From Aquimarina sp. (GTDB lineage Bacteria; Bacteroidota; Bacteroidia; Flavobacteriales; Flavobacteriaceae), in contig NZVW01000028.1 in assembly GCA_002697475.1 (NCBI GenBank), positions 1 to 14,798 of the forward strand: a stretch of DNA of 14,798 nt, read 5' to 3'. The notes under the pieces are model-generated. The model worked only from the letters and a program-made list of their open reading frames with translations, searched no databases and had not been told where the DNA came from. Positions 14,550-14,798 of the stretch are shown piece by piece; position 1 is the first letter of the stretch, and every line of letters starts with the position of its first letter. Position numbers and translations under genes: made by a program.

Positions 14550-14798
14550 TTAATCAATTAATATTTTCGGTTTATAATTTTTCAATAAATTCATTACGGC
14601 TCTTTCTGAAGAGGTAAAGTATTTGTCTTTATTTTCTTGATTAGCAATTTTAAAATGTTTTGCGATGGAATGATCTTCGTAGGAAGCTGCAAGATAGGGA
14701 TGGACATAATATTTTTTACAAACGGCTCTGGTATTCCCAAGATTTTTTGCAACTGTGTCGTAGGCTGCAATTAAATTTTGTTTTATTTCTTTAGCATC
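14550..14798 (-). CDS. DNA topoisomerase IB, C-terminal end (partial)
   Basis: The frame is open from the right window edge and ends at the stop complement 14550-14552, giving the last 82 residues. The segment AAYDTVAKNLGNTRAVCKKYYVHPYLAASYED is the characteristic C-terminal motif of bacterial (poxvirus-like) topoisomerase IB. The tyrosine before V-H-P (codon at 14706-14708) corresponds to the DNA-linking catalytic tyrosine. These enzymes relax supercoils by single-strand cleavage through a 3'-phosphotyrosine without ATP or metal. The N-terminal DNA-binding domain and the other catalytic residues (Arg, Lys, Arg, His) lie outside the window. The MscS gene begins 10 bases downstream. Confidence 0.85.
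   Translation of the reverse strand, partial: DAKEIKQNLIAAYDTVAKNLGNTRAVCKKYYVHPYLAASYEDHSIAKHFKIANQENKDKYFTSSERAVMNLLKNYKPKILID

Overview
The window looks like chromosomal DNA from a marine-type flavobacterium (Bacteroidota, Flavobacteriaceae). I base this on low G+C (roughly one third by eye), starts that mostly lack Shine-Dalgarno sequences, and families typical of the group: a metallophosphoesterase fused to an outer-membrane barrel, a DUF6268-type barrel, small 'phosphoribosylpyrophosphate synthetase-like' proteins, PA2169-type four-helix bundles and a bacterial topoisomerase IB. I see no mobile element, CRISPR array, tRNA or rRNA.

Left part (1-6095): three co-directional cell-envelope genes encode a 5'-truncated metallophosphoesterase/BamA-like barrel fusion, a PAP2-family phosphatase and a DUF6268-like barrel. 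They run convergently into a leftward cardiolipin synthase, with one base between the two stop codons. The theme is phospholipid and outer-membrane handling. Between its phosphoesterase end and its barrel, the first protein carries a segment with the hallmarks of an atypical protein-kinase fold.

Middle (6224-8730): a cysteine-less ArsC/Spx-like protein is followed by a strong two-way hairpin terminator. Then comes a leftward operon of a small PRPP-synthetase-like protein, an AI-2E family transporter and a 42-residue basic peptide. Upstream of it on the same strand are a tiny acidic lipoprotein-like gene with its own terminator and a DUF1328 membrane peptide.

Right part (8924-14798): two tandem AraC-type regulators that are paralogous along their whole length, with a tandem 10/11-bp direct repeat in the gap between them. 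Next are a YdhR-like alpha/beta-barrel protein, a SRAP (YedK/HMCES)-family protein that has lost its catalytic residues, a PA2169-type four-helix bundle, a DUF2945 protein, a YqaE/Pmp3 peptide, an MscS channel, and the C-terminal end of DNA topoisomerase IB cut by the window edge.

Taken together, the right two thirds resemble a flavobacterial envelope/osmotic-stress neighbourhood: many short membrane or acidic proteins, a mechanosensitive channel and cardiolipin synthesis, with two AraC regulators as possible local controllers. That functional link is inferred from gene content only. The best candidates for something undescribed are the kinase-like domain inside the phosphoesterase-barrel fusion, the pseudo-enzyme SRAP protein, and the paired AraC regulators with their repeat-containing intergenic region.
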